64,000 bases of DNA from NCBI GenBank assembly GCA_035771175.1, contig CM069593.1:23040456-23104455 (forward strand). Direction: 5' to 3'. The DNA comes from Paratinospora sagittata (taxonomy: Eukaryota > Streptophyta > Magnoliopsida > Ranunculales > Menispermaceae). The notes below the pieces were generated by a model, which was given only the letters and a program-made list of their open reading frames with translations, made no database searches and had not been told where the DNA came from. Shown here piece after piece: positions 53,201-62,703 of the stretch (position 1 is the first letter of the stretch; every line of letters starts with the position of its first letter). The position numbers were made by a program, and so were the translations under genes.

Positions 53201-56200
53201 ATTAATGAGTTAGGGTTGAAGGACCTGCCTTTGCTCAACACTTCTTTCACATGGTCCAACTTCAGGGAGGTGCCTATCTGTAGTCGCTTGGACAGATTTC
53301 TTTTCACCTCTGGATGGGAGTCTCTCTTCCCAGTGGTCTGACAAGAGGCTTTTCCCCGTGTTACCTCTGATCACATCCCTATAGTCTTGGACACCGATAT
53401 CAGAAAGTGGGGTCCTCCGTTTAGGTTTGCAAACTTTTGGGCTCACCATAAGGACTTCAAGAAGCTCATTTCTGAATGGTGGAACAACGCTAACTTCAAT
53501 GACCATGTGGGGCACAAGTTTATGCTTAAACTTAGAAATCTCAAGGCGAGGTTTAAGGTTTGGGACAAGGAGTTTGGGTCTATCAGGGCTAAAAAAAGAG
53601 AGTTGGAATTTATGATTACTGATCTTGACAAGTTGGAAGGCACAACCAACTGGTCTAGGGAAATGGATGCTTTGAGGAAAGATGCAAAAGTGGAGCTAGC
53701 TGATATCTACATTAAGGAAGATTATTTATCTTATTAGAAGGCCAAGACCAAATGGTTGAAAGAAGGAGATGCTAACTCTAAATTCTTCCATAGTATTCTC
53801 AACTACCAGAAGTCGAAGAACTCCATCTCTAGGATTGAGAAGAAGGATGGGTCAGTGGTGGTGGATGATATGAATATGAAAAATGAAGTTATTAATTTCT
53901 TTCGGAATCTTTATGTGCACCCAAGGGGGGTGGGGAGTGCGTTGAGATTCTTGATTGGAGTCCTATTTCTGCTGAGCATATGGCCTTTCTTGAAAGGTCA
54001 TTTGAGGAAGAAGAGATTAGATCTACTATTTTTAGTTGTGATGGGAACAAGGCGTCAGGTCCGGACGGCTTTACGATGGCGTTTTACCAACAGTCTAGGG
54101 AGGTAATCAAACAGGAGGTGTTGCATGTTTTTCAGGAGTTCTATCAGAATGGTGTGATTAACATCATAACTAATGAGACGTATATTTGCTTGATCCCAAA
54201 GAAGACTATCTCATGGAAATTAAAAGATTTTTGGCCCATTAGTTTGGTTACAAGTTTATATAAGATTACCTCCAAAGTTCTTACTCGTAGGCTCAGAGAT
54301 GTGCTCCATTTCACAATCACTTCCAATCAAGCAGCCTTTGTGCAAGATAGACAAATTTTGGATGTTGTGTCGGTGGCTAATGAGGCAGTGGAGGAGATTG
54401 TGTGTCCAATCAGAAGGGGTTTGTTTTCAAGGCTGACTTTGCGAAGGCTTATGATATTGTTGATTGGGACTTTCTTGATTTTGTCATAATGAAAAAGCAG
54501 TTTGGTACAAGGTGGAGGAAGTGGATCTCTGGTTGTATTCGCTCGGTAACTCACTCGGTGGTGTTAAATGGAAGGCCAAGAGGGAAGTTTTCTGTAGAAA
54601 AGGGTTTGCGGCAAAGGGATCCGCTCTCTCCTTTCCTTACTTTGGTCGAGGATGCGATGAGTAGATTGGTTCACAATGCTTTCCATCAGTCTTTGATTCA
54701 AGGTTTTATGGTGGGGAAGAAGAAGATTGAGGTGTCTCATCTCCAATATGCAGATGATTCTTTGTTCTTTCTTCAAGGGAATGAAAACTACGTTCTAGAA
54801 GTAGTTAATCTTCTTGATCGCTTCAGCAGGGTATTTGGGCTTAAGCTGGATTTGGCTAAATGCCAATTGGCGAGCATAAATTTGGGTCATGAGGGGCTCT
54901 TGAGGATTGCCAAAGTGATTGGGTGTGTGATTGGTGAGTGGCCAATGTTGTACTTAGGGCTTCCTTTGGGAGGCAACCCCCTTAAAGCTAGTTTTTGGAG
55001 TCCGGTGTTACAAAAGGTGAGTAGAAGACTGGAGGGATGGAAGTGCAGCTTTCTTTCTAGAGGTGGAAGGTTAGTTCTTATAAGGTCGATCCTTCATGCT
55101 CTCCCAACTTCTTTTCTCTCAATTTTCAAAATTCCTAAGCAAGTGGCCTTGGAGATTGAGAAGAAGATAAGAACCTTCTTGTGGGCCTTCATCTAGTGAA
55201 ATGGAGCTCAGTCCAATTACCGGTCTCTAAAGGTGGTTTGAAAGTGGGCCATATTGTTAAAAGAAATATGGCTCTTGTTGCTAAATGGTTGTGGAGGCTT
55301 TCTATTAAGAAGGATGCTTTGTGGGCAAAGATTATTAAAAGCAAGTATGGTTCTTGTGGCATTGGGAGTAACATTGAATTGGGGCCTAGGATCACTCATA
55401 GATGTCCTTGGAAGTTCATCACCTCTCTTTCCCCTTCCTTTGGCCAACATATCTTAGTTGTAGTTGGGGATGGCCGTACTCTTAGATTTTGGGAAGATAG
55501 GTGGATTGCCCCTTCCCCACTTTCCTCTCTTTTTCCTCGTCTCTTTCATCTATCTCGCCTTCAAAATCATCCAATTGCCTCCTTTGTCTCTATTTTATCC
55601 CATTCTAATCCTTCTTGAAACCTTCATTTGTCTCGTGACCCTACTCCCCGTGCTCTTTTGGATGTCGAGCAGCTCATTTCGATGCTTCGACATATTAGTA
55701 TTTCTAACATCCCCAATAGACTGTCTTGGTCTCTTGATAGTTCAGGCTCCTTTACTGTTAAATCATTTCTTTCATTCTTGATCGATGATGCCTCGATCGC
55801 ACCAACTCATTCTCTCTCCCTCCTTTGGGGTGCTCAGGTTCCATCTAAGGTGAAGTTCTTTGGGTGGCTTATTTTTTACAGTGGTCTTCCAACTTTGGAC
55901 GTGTTGCAAAGAAGGTTTAGAAGTGTTTGTATGTCTCCAAATGGATGTGTTTTATGCTTACAAGAAAGTGAAGATGTGGATCATATTTTTGTGTCTGAGT
56001 TTGGTAAGATTATTTGGAGAAGTTGGGAATCTTGCTGGCCCACTGCGTTTCATGCTCCTTCCTCTCTTGATGAATGTCTGTTCCTTGGCCATTTTTCTAT
56101 GCACCAGGTTAGGGTAGTCAATGTGGCTAGGATTGCAGTTTTTGCATCTCTTTGGAGCATTTGGTTAGAGAGGAATAAAAGGATTTTTAAAAATGTTTCT

Positions 56201-58002
56201 TGTAATGCTAATGTCTTGGCAGAGGATATTAGGTTGTTGGCGGCGAGATGGGTTTCTTCTTCTAAGCTCTCAGGAGGCTTTTCTACTATGGACTGGTTTA
56301 GGAATTGGGTGTGTTGTGTATAATTTTCTTCCGGCTGTCTCCTTTGGATTTTTATGTTGGTTTGAGTTGGGGGGTGTTGTGTTTTTCGTGGTTTTGTTTT
56401 GTTTATGCTTTGTTGTATAGCTTTGCTTCTTTTGGAGCACTTCTGATGCTCTAGTTAGGTTGTTCTCTCTTTATTAATACTATGTTTTGTTTCCTCTAAA
56501 AAAAACAAAAACCTCCATGAAACGCTCCTCGGGTACTAAGGATTAAGTTCAAGTCAAGCCAATTTCACTTTTTCCTTTCAAAACCTTGCCAACTGGATGA
56601 AGAGATTTTTATTCATGTTCCAAAAAGAACAAGAATTTCTCAGCTTATAGAACCTTTTTTTCTTTCCTACCATCGTTCCTAACCCAACTCTTCTTGGAAA
56701 TTAATTAGATGGAGAGAAAGGGAAAGCAGAAACATCATTGAGCAACAGAGAAAATTTGTGCTCCAAATAACATAGCTTCCATGTGATGACGCCTTCTCGT
56801 GCAACAACATGAAACCTCTAGAGCTACTCCAAATGTAGAAAAGCATGACAAAACATTGAATTCCATTCAGAATGACAATGGATGATAGAGGAATAAATTT
56901 GTTAATTGACCGTCTTCAAAGACTTGAATATGCTGCTTAACACAATTTTCAGGATGTAGCATCTCCCTATTTTAATTACAGAAGTATGCATAGGCCCGTT
57001 CAAACTGAATTGTTTCTATTTTAGGTTCCATCTAGTGTATTCAAATACTCAAATTCCCTATAAACATGAATCTATTATTTTAGAAATCTTCCCCATTAAC
57101 TGCCATTATTCTAAAGCTTTATCATCTTCATGCAGTTGGGAAAAGGCTTAGTTGAGTTACATCATAATGGTCTCTAATTTGGTTACAATATTTAGTAACT
57201 TGGGGTCCTTACCACCTTAGTAGTGGTGACTGATGACATTTAAGAAAATGTGAGGCAGATACATGATCCTCCCCATCTGGTCTTACATCAGGTAGACTGA
57301 AGTTCGCCTTTTAAAGATGTGATTCACATTAATCTGTATAGGGAATTGAGGAACACTAGTAATGGAGGGTTTATATAGGGATAAGAGTTAGGATTAAATC
57401 AACTTTTTTTTATTTATGTAAGACTTTTAAATTTAACATTTCATCAAACACATTCGAGGTTTAAAATTAACACAAACATCCGAAGTCTGCAAAATGCAGA
57501 ATTCTCGGCTAACATAACAGTGCTTACATAGATCTTTTTTTTATGCTTTTTTTCGTATTTATTTCTCAAACAGTCATCCAGAGATGCCGTGGTGCATGTT
57601 TCTCCTTCTCGCTTTTCTTTAACATTTACTATAATTATCTCAAACACAAGCAATCCACCATTCCCAAATGCACCGAAACTGATGAATCCATAGGTATACT
57701 GATATATACCTCGTTTTTCAACCATTAACAACACCAAACCAATGAAGAGAGTGGAAATGATCAAATTAAAAGTGAAACAATCGAAAATCCGTATAGAAAA
57801 CCCTAAATAAAGCCGGTACAGATGTTTTCCTACCTTTGTTACTATCGTCATTATTGTTGTTTCGTGAAGGCTCTTTAGAGTCTCTTCCAGAACAACTGGG
57901 TGATTTCAGTGGCGAAGATGATGAAGAAGAAGAAGATTTGTATCCTCTGGTTCTTGACCACAAATTCCTCGCCGTTGTCACTCTTCCGAATTGCAGATCC
58001 AT
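41295..58002 (-). CDS. Plant membrane-anchored protein, possibly plastid; two exons joined across a 16.3-kb intron
   Basis: Proposed exons: 57834-58002 (56 codons plus one base) and 41295-41563 (two bases plus 88 codons and TGA). Donor AAAG|GTAGG and acceptor TTTACAG|GC give matching phase, restoring a Gly codon; the product is 145 residues. Exon 1 has a serine-, arginine- and asparagine-rich N-terminus (TTARNLWSRTRGYKSSSSSS), like a plastid transit peptide. Exon 2 carries highly conserved-looking DRLSTDWDKAWSRFRKRGKK, NKYVSWNPRRSDYPLSEEVD and RTERSNLMLWTSPRF, then a C-terminal membrane span (GAIIVVSLLLIYTLLA, about 127-142). I recall uncharacterised plant proteins with this C-terminus. Exon 2 is very likely real. 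The join is inference from phase, order and the absence of another candidate; a small middle exon could have been missed. Confidence 0.6.
41715..41900 (-). mobile_element. tRNA-derived SINE
   Basis: On the minus strand a tRNA-like head reads GAGCTGGTGTGATGGCCATG (A box, about 41873-41892) and, 26 bases on, GAGTTTGAATCCC (B box, 41834-41846). It ends with an A-rich tail (AAAGAAAAAAAAA) at about 41715-41727. The spacing and sequence fit a Pol III-driven SINE head. The element sits about 150 bp upstream of the terminal exon, inside the proposed long intron. Confidence 0.75.
42283..42469. repeat. Two-copy tandem repeat, about 90 bp per unit
   Basis: Units at about 42283-42363 and 42382-42469 share AAGTTGACCAAGTTT, CTAAAAGTTGGTT and GCTACTAAGTTGGAT, then a GATTGTTGC...AAAGTT end. 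It is non-coding, in the intron. Confidence 0.8.
42470..42780. repeat. Segmental duplication, copy 2 (inside the intron)
   Basis: Direct-orientation partner of 40926-41247, about 1.5 kb away on the other side of the exon at 41295-41563. The copies have diverged by substitutions and small indels, so the duplication is not recent. No second copy of the coding exon is present here. Confidence 0.8.
43340..43880 (+). pseudogene. L1-type LINE fragment, left part (interrupted by the MULE)
   Basis: The translation contains LAWNFHFPRALTNREQTEI, FRWNLEPNGHFSCKSLVHSL and IPSKVKVFGWLLALRRLNTL, then LLQRRLPRMYLSP. This is the zinc-binding (zf-RVT) region at the end of plant L1 ORF2. The parallel stretch at 55700-55930 in the larger LINE is clearly related. 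A frameshift after 43750 disrupts the cysteine cluster. The frame continues at 45583, on the other side of the MULE. Confidence 0.85.
43881..44218 (+). repeat. Left terminal inverted repeat of the Pack-MULE, with two palindromes
   Basis: The outer 150 bp match 45420-45573 inverted and include ACAGTCAGC and TGCGATGACT-type words. Perfect palindromes lie at 44031-44077 (47 nt, extendable by flanking T/A runs) and 44138-44174 (37 nt), with a half-module at 44091-44118. All share the core GGCGTCTTTTnAAAAGACGCC. Confidence 0.9.
44189..45049 (-). pseudogene. Captured fragment of a glutaredoxin-like host gene (286-codon open frame)
   Basis: The frame is open for 286 codons from ATG at 45047-45049. 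The middle reads SSFRRPDMNSGSLFDPKLL, NPLLKFEEKCPPGGSDSVIL and YTTSLRGIRKTFEDCSSIRF, then YYERDVSMHLEFRR. This matches plant proteins that have a long acidic N-terminal part before a C-terminal glutaredoxin-like domain. Only the start of that domain is present; the frame then runs into the terminal repeat (RKTVQWT, stop), so the fold cannot form. In such proteins the domain is a thiol/redox or metal-binding module. Open length over 860 bp despite capture suggests recent acquisition or selection. Called a pseudogene because both ends of the parent are missing. Confidence 0.8.
45070..45573 (-). repeat. Right terminal inverted repeat of the Pack-MULE, with five palindromes
   Basis: Palindromic modules lie at 45113-45149, 45168-45204, 45232-45269, 45307-45350 and 45368-45412. 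All have the GGCGTCTTTTnAAAAGACGCC core and GAAGG(G)A flanks, except one base change (GACGTC) in the second. This arm is about 165 bp longer than the left because of extra modules. Confidence 0.9.
45583..45985 (+). pseudogene. L1-type LINE fragment, right part with 3' tail
   Basis: The translation has FASLWQIWLKRNNRLFNN, the same segment as FASLWSIWLERNKRIFKN in the larger LINE at 56135-56195, and WEDIKFTASSWVHAVGL. It continues the frame interrupted at 43880. A 3' UTR-like GT-rich stretch ends in an A-rich tail (AAATAAAATAAAATAAAG) at about 45985. Confidence 0.85.
47160..47995. mobile_element. hAT-like non-autonomous element rich in GGGTCGGGT
   Basis: The ends are TAGGGGTGGGC at 47160 and, inverted, TAGGGGTGAGC at 47995. 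The flanks GAAGGGGG and TGAGGGGG are similar 8-mers, not an exact duplication. Many GGGTCGGGT units and their complements near both ends give strong secondary structure and local high GC. There is no transposase. Similar elements are common in plants as I recall. Confidence 0.65.
48300..49000 (-). pseudogene. Heavily decayed, internally deleted L1-type LINE debris
   Basis: 48760-48990 on the minus strand reads KLDHLLFVDSLRGIF and then CDHFPLVF, resembling the end of the LINE endonuclease (RLDRFLV...SDHFPLLL). 48325-48560 reads LPKEEDGLVICKLYF followed by TLLERGFGDW, resembling PKEEGGLGIxxL...LLGKWLW near the end of the reverse transcriptase. The parts between are missing. This is motif-level resemblance only. 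Confidence 0.45.
50265..52566 (+). pseudogene. LINE ORF1 remnant
   Basis: Pieces in several frames: 50265-50507 (basic start, MSRLCISKNGRRLPGG), 50401-50730 (HSAEWFLNQVGKASTG, RARVVYFPKDDQRKGWENVV), 50740-50946, 51097-51300 (FPKLKVKGLSDGF, NIVGLTIVIKIFRLEDG), 51355-51873 and 52004-52566. The arrangement fits the DUF4283-like, RNA-binding first ORF of plant L1 elements. It is broken by stops at 50728 and 50944 and by several frameshifts. The C-terminal end is basic (RIKRRRAGK). Confidence 0.7.
52704..56323 (+). pseudogene. LINE ORF2 remnant (endonuclease, reverse transcriptase, zinc-binding end)
   Basis: It begins MKILS-stop-NVRG at 52704, where plant L1s have LSWNVRG, so a W codon has become TGA. 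Endonuclease pieces include GGDFNTVRN (near 53110-53145) and SRLDRFLFTSGW (near 53281). Reverse-transcriptase pieces: DGFTMAFYQ and LIPKK upstream; FKADFAKAYDIVDWDFLD (near 54425), GLRQRDPLSPFL and LQYADDSLFFLQG (near 54750) with the catalytic YADD. The zinc-binding region (55628-56323) has CVLCLQESEDVDHIF. At least six frame breaks separate the pieces, so no active protein is made. Confidence 0.9.
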
Positions 58003-58244
58003 TAATAAAACTAAGCGATTTTTACTGCGAGTAACAGAGCGCAGACAGCTTTTTGCAGGCTCTTCTTAATCGTGTAGAAATCTTGAGATCTCATTCTCCT
58101 CTATTTCACTCACACAACCTCACTCTTATCTGACAGGACACAAGGTTCTCGTTCATCCACGCGTACGAGGATGGTGACACGTAGGATGTCCTAGCTGGAA
58201 GATAGTGAGGCTCTCTCATAGATCCACGTCTTTGGATGGTATGC

Positions 58245-58250
58245 CACGTG
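58245..58250. promoter_or_regulatory. G-box (CACGTG) in the 5' flank of the membrane-anchored protein gene
   Basis: GCCACGTGGAA lies 243 bp upstream of the proposed ATG (58002), between that gene and the MULE terminus at 58316. Other ACGT words lie at 58172-58177 (ACACGTA) and 58224-58229 (CCACGT). G-boxes bind bZIP and bHLH factors in light- and ABA-responsive plant promoters; the role here is inferred. Confidence 0.5.
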
Positions 58251-58315
58251 GAACGCAATTATATGCCGAATTTTTCTGGTGAGGCGGCATAAGATTGTCA
58301 TGCTAGTAGCTATCA

Positions 58316-58560
58316 GGGATTTTTTACATGATTACCTTTAAATATTTAAATAATTTCACAAATGTCATCCACACATAAATAATGACCCGTTTGCCATTGT
58401 TTACTGTTTACAGCACAGTCAGCACGCCAAACAAGCGCCACATCGGCGCCCAGGTGGCATTTTAAAGAAGGCGTCTTTAGAAAAGACGCATTCCCTTCAC
58501 CCTTTTTTTTTAACTGAAGAGAATGCGTCTTTTCAAAAGACGCCTTCTCTTCAGGCCCTT
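58316..58560 (+). repeat. Left terminal repeat of the larger MULE, with two palindromes
   Basis: Imperfect palindrome at 58467-58497 (GAAGGCGTCTTTAGAAAAGA...) and near-perfect one at 58514-58554 (one mismatch), both built on the GGCGTCTTTTnAAAAGACGCC core seen in the Pack-MULE. Only two modules are present here, against seven in the smaller element. Confidence 0.85.
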
Positions 58561-58569
58561 GCAAGTTTT

Positions 58570-61500
58570 TTTTTATTTTAAACCCTACATATACCCCACA
58601 GACTCACTCACTCGTCGCCCTCTCTGAAAAACTCGTCGCCGTCGTCTCGCTCCTTCGCCGTCGTCTCGCTCCGTCTCCGTGTTGCCATTCTCCATCACTA
58701 AACAAAGGTGACACTTTTTATTTTATTTTTTTCATTTTCTTTTTCTTGTTATAGGGTTCGCCATTCTCGATCTCGGTTCAAAACTTGTGTGCCCCTTCAC
58801 TAATTTTTACCATTCTATGATAATTTTTGCTGTTTCCAAATGATCTTGTTTTTGTTTTGGGTTTTTTCTGTTATTTTTCTGTTGATCTTCTTCTCTTGCT
58901 TTGATTCTATAATGGTTTGTAATTTTTTTGTTTGGTTAATGCGGTTATATTCTGAATTTATTATTAGGAGCTTATTGGGAGAAATCTGTGATTGCAATGC
59001 GAAACATGGGAGTAATGCTGGTTGAATTGTGTGATTCGTTTTATAATGGGGGGGGGTTTCAATGTTTTTTTCTGTCATAAATCGTTTGCTGAACTTATTT
59101 GAAAAAGTTAGATATGATTGACGAGTAAATTTCCCCTTTTGTTTGTTATTAACCTTTTTTAACTAAAATGAACTGTTTCTTGTAACTTGAAAATGAATTT
59201 TGAACATTGATTCATTTTGGTGGTTGGCTAGAAATGCAGAGCTAAGAATGGGGAAGTCTTTGTTGTAGTATTTCTTTCTATATGGTTTCTAGAGTGTATT
59301 TATAAATTTTTTTATTATGATTGAATGTTTACTCCTTAGAGCAGATTGGAGGAAGCAATTCATATAGCCAACTCCATACACCTTGCATTGTTATACTCTA
59401 CAAGCCCTTCAATCAATAATTTTACACTTTATGGAGTGGTACTCTGCAAGAACCAGGTGTCTAGATGTTGTAGTATGCAATATAAGCCACCTTTGCCGGA
59501 AAAGACGAGAAACAATTTGCTCCCTTTATATGTTTTAGAACATAAAATGAATATTTAAGTTTTGGTCCTTATCTTTTTATGAGTTAATGTTATGCATCCA
59601 ACTCCTTTTAGTTCAACAGAGCAAAACCTAGTATATCTTTACTATAGGTTGAAAATCGAAAGTTAAGGTTTTATGTAATAAGTTCATTTTTATCTCTTGC
59701 ATGTACAACAAAAACAAGCAACCATAATTGAAGCTACAAAGATAACGTGGAAGCTTGGAATCAATAGACAAATTGAAGGGGAGAGAAACAATGTTTTTTA
59801 ATCCAATAAGGGAAAGGAATTTTAAGATTCTATGTTCATCATTAACCATCTTAGTAAAAGTGGAGTGTGTTTAGTCCATATGTAAAGAACATCTCTTTTT
59901 TGGTCATCAAATTGCTTATATATATATATAATATTTTCCTATTGCATTCTTGTGGAAAATTCATTTATAAAATCTTGTTCAGTCATTAGGTTTGTGCCTG
60001 AAGTTTCCAATGCTTCTCTTTATGCCTCTGCATTTCAAAATATAGTCACTTGAATGTGTTCAGAAATATAGCAAGGATAATGGAGGATCCAATCACATTG
60101 TTATTTAGAGAGGTTATCTCGCACTTTTGGGGGATGCATATGTCATGCCCTCTAGAAAAGCCATCATTTTGTGGGTACTTGGTAGGGATGTTAATAAAAA
60201 CATGGATTGAATAAGTTGTTTTGGCGTTTAAGAGAATTGTTCTTGGTTTATATGTGAATTTCAGAAGGTTATGGCGCTATATGCAAAGGTTATGTGTGAC
60301 AATGTTCTTTTCACACAATAAAAGAGTTTTGTCTCCTTCTAGTTTGATTCATATTGATGTAAGGGTCTTCCCAAAATTTCTAAGATTTTGGGATCACTAA
60401 GATGTGTAATCCTCACCAATTATTATATTAGACCTACTTTTGTTAATCTTCTCAAATCCTCAAAATCAAAGCTGAGGTCAACTTGGTTTTTTCCACCTTT
60501 CATGAAAAGATTTGTAACCAATTTCAACTAGGGGTGGAATGGGTTGGGTTGAGGCCAAAATGCAATCCAACCCAAATAGTTCGAGTTGGAAAAGGTAGAA
60601 CCCAACCCGAAGGTCCCGAACCAAATGAATCAAAGTTGGAGTTGAGTTGGAAATGAATCAAAGTTGGAAGATATCTACAAACGATTATTAACTCCACATA
60701 AGGCCTAGTTTATACATCACAAATCACAATCCATAACTAAGTAAGGTAATGGTATGCAAATTAATTCTTTGTTACGATTATTATTGCTCACAACATTTTC
60801 CACATTTGAGCTTCTCTGGTTTATTAAGCCTTGTCTTGAATTCGAGATGGGTAATTCAGCAGTAGGAAAATCCTTGTGCAGAAAAAAAAAAAAAAAAAAA
60901 AAAAAAAAAGGAAGGTTAGCTGTAGGCATATAAAATTGTTGTTTAAGTACTTAATATATATTTAGAAACTGATCATCCATGATAGAATATTATGATCAAA
61001 ACATTTAGAATTTCTGATGTTTTTTTGGGTTGGAAATTCGTCGTTTCCTCTGCAATATGGTTGTTCTCTGTTTTGATGTGGGTTTTGGCAGATTGGCCTA
61101 ATTTCCATTTTCTCTGCCTAAATCATGAGTAAAAGCAGTAGTACTAGACTAGTTTTAGGAAAAACTCTGTGAAACTCGTTCTGGGTGTTCTTGAATTGGG
61201 TTTTTTTGAGACAATTCTAGAGCCTAATTTCTGAAACTTTGGGTTGAAAAACTGGGCTCTTGTTGAAACTTCCTCATTTCCTCTGTAATATGTTCGTTTA
61301 TTTTTTTTGCCTTACGGTTTGGAAAGAAACTTTGTTTGATATGAAATTCACAGCAACAATATGCTCATGTCCATCCATTATAGGTGTTTTTTGTTAGTCT
61401 TAGTTGCATAATGTTTTTTTATTGTTAGCTAAGTTTTTATAAAAAATTGCAATGTAATTCAAACAACGTAAAAATCTTTGCCTTTACTTTTGATCTTTGG

Positions 61501-62703
61501 TTTCATTTGTAAATTTAATTACTCCGTTGATTAGAGTGATGTTCTGATTATGTATTTTAAATGTAAAAATCAGATTGTAGTTTGAGAATGTTTTATGTAT
61601 GTTTTTGAGTGAGCGAAAGCATTTTTTATTAAAACATGAGAAAAATATTTAGATGCTTCAAATGATTATTTTTTGAGTTTGAAAATCAGAAAATGTAGGA
61701 ATTTCATTAATATAGACTATAGAATAATCTATATATATAGATGAAAATTTTCCTTTATTACTCTTTGAAGATGGAGAGGGGGGAGTATGTTTGACTTTGA
61801 CCCAAAAGGCTTGTCATTCTATTCATTATAATGGAAATGAGATGTGAATTCATCTTTATAATGATTTGATTCTTTAGTTTGAACATGCCAAAATTCAGAT
61901 TTAAGATAAAATTTTGAGAATACTATTGCTTTATCAAGTACAGCTATTAGGACTTGTTTGTTTGGCACTAGATAATGAAAGAATTTTAAAACTTTATTGA
62001 GGGATTTATAATTTATAGCTAATCTACGATCTCCTTTTTCTACTTTGATTGCACATTTTCTACTTAGAATGTTGTATAACTCCGAGGGAAGTTTGGTTTT
62101 GAGTGAGATTTTTATTTAGTAGATCTTTTATTTCTTGATTACATAATTTTTTTAAAAACGTAGCATTCATTCGAGTTGGGTGAGCTTTAGTTGAAATTTT
62201 GTACTCTTTATAATCTACTATATAAGGAAGAGAAACTTGATGATTTTTTGTCTTGCATAAGGTAGATGATATACATATATTACTACAACAGTGATGGGTT
62301 AGCTTGTTTTGAAAGTATTGCAGCGGGATTTTGAATGTTGGGGTAGAGTCAATTTTTTTTTTTTGAATTTTGTGAAACTTAGCTTCTTCATGATATGCGC
62401 AATAAGTGTTTGGAGGATATAGAAATGAAGTCAAAAAATAAAAAAATAAAAAAAATTGGCTTATTATTTTTCGATTTACAATTATCATTTTTCTTTGTGA
62501 TTAGACGACACTTGTTAGCATAAAATTCTACTGATTATCTATATGAATTTTAGTACGTAGATGACTCCAAAAGTTGATGAGTTCAATTCAAACAAATTAG
62601 CCTTATTACATTTCCTTTAATTGTTACTTTGTTGAAGTCATAGGCTTTAATTTCATATTTTCTTTGAAAAAATGACGATTGTATTTTGCTTATTCCCACA
62701 CAG
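58570..62703 (+). other. Transposase leader and probable 4-kb leader intron
   Basis: 58590-58707 is CT-rich with repeated CGTCGTCTCGCTCC words, like a 5' leader. A donor AAAG|GTGACA at 58707/58708 and an acceptor CACACAG|ATG at 62703/62704 would remove 3996 bp and place the first ATG at the exon start. The intron holds a 28-nt A-run (about 60882-60909), a GGTTGGGTTG-rich patch near 60535-60640 and a caulimovirus-like fragment (61780-62488). This splicing model is inference. No other gene was recognised here. Confidence 0.45.
61780..62488 (-). pseudogene. Endogenous pararetrovirus (Caulimoviridae-like) polymerase fragment, decayed
   Basis: On the minus strand, 62060-62488 is open and ends in a segment with PTRMN and QEIKDLLNKNL, which fits the stretch just before the reverse-transcriptase core in plant pararetroviruses. 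After a frameshift the sequence continues to about 61790 with RRLAINYK and VFSKF, like the RLVINYK and FSKFD boxes of that enzyme. The catalytic box is not present, the frame is broken by a shift and a stop, and no movement, coat or other viral region is seen. It is an inert relic within the MULE leader region. A gypsy origin is less likely given the box wording, but was not excluded. Confidence 0.6.

Larger units (their letters stand above)
50071..56512 (+). mobile_element. Nearly full-length L1-type LINE with 13-bp target-site duplication
   Basis: A 13-bp sequence, CTCCATGAAACGC, flanks the element exactly (50058-50070 and 56513-56525). The body is 6442 bp, with ORF1, ORF2 (endonuclease, reverse transcriptase, zinc-binding region) and a short A-rich tail (AAAAAAAACAAAAA). 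Length and content match a full plant L1. Stops and frameshifts in both ORFs mean it cannot move by itself. It lies antisense in the proposed 16.3-kb intron and is related to the split LINE at 43340-45985. Confidence 0.92.
41564..57833 (-). other. Proposed 16,270-bp intron carrying nested transposons
   Basis: Contents from left to right: SINE 41715-41900, short tandem repeat 42283-42469, duplication copy 42470-42780, LINE piece 43340-43880, MULE 43881-45573, LINE piece 45583-45985, hAT-like element 47160-47995, LINE debris 48300-49000 and an L1-type LINE 50071-56512. Stretches 45986-47159, 49000-50057 and 56526-57833 hold nothing I can name. Both large LINE segments run antisense to the gene. 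Confidence 0.55.

Noticed and set aside
57444..57851. A 135-codon minus-strand frame overlapping the proposed first exon of the long gene
   Set aside because: It is in a different frame from the serine-rich exon, and has no recognisable motif and low-complexity hydrophobic and K-rich parts. It is better explained as intron and antisense shadow.
58815..59078. An 87-codon minus-strand frame, and 59346-59558 on the plus strand
   Set aside because: Both lie in the probable leader intron of the MULE transposase, have no motif, and have composition typical of random AT-rich sequence.
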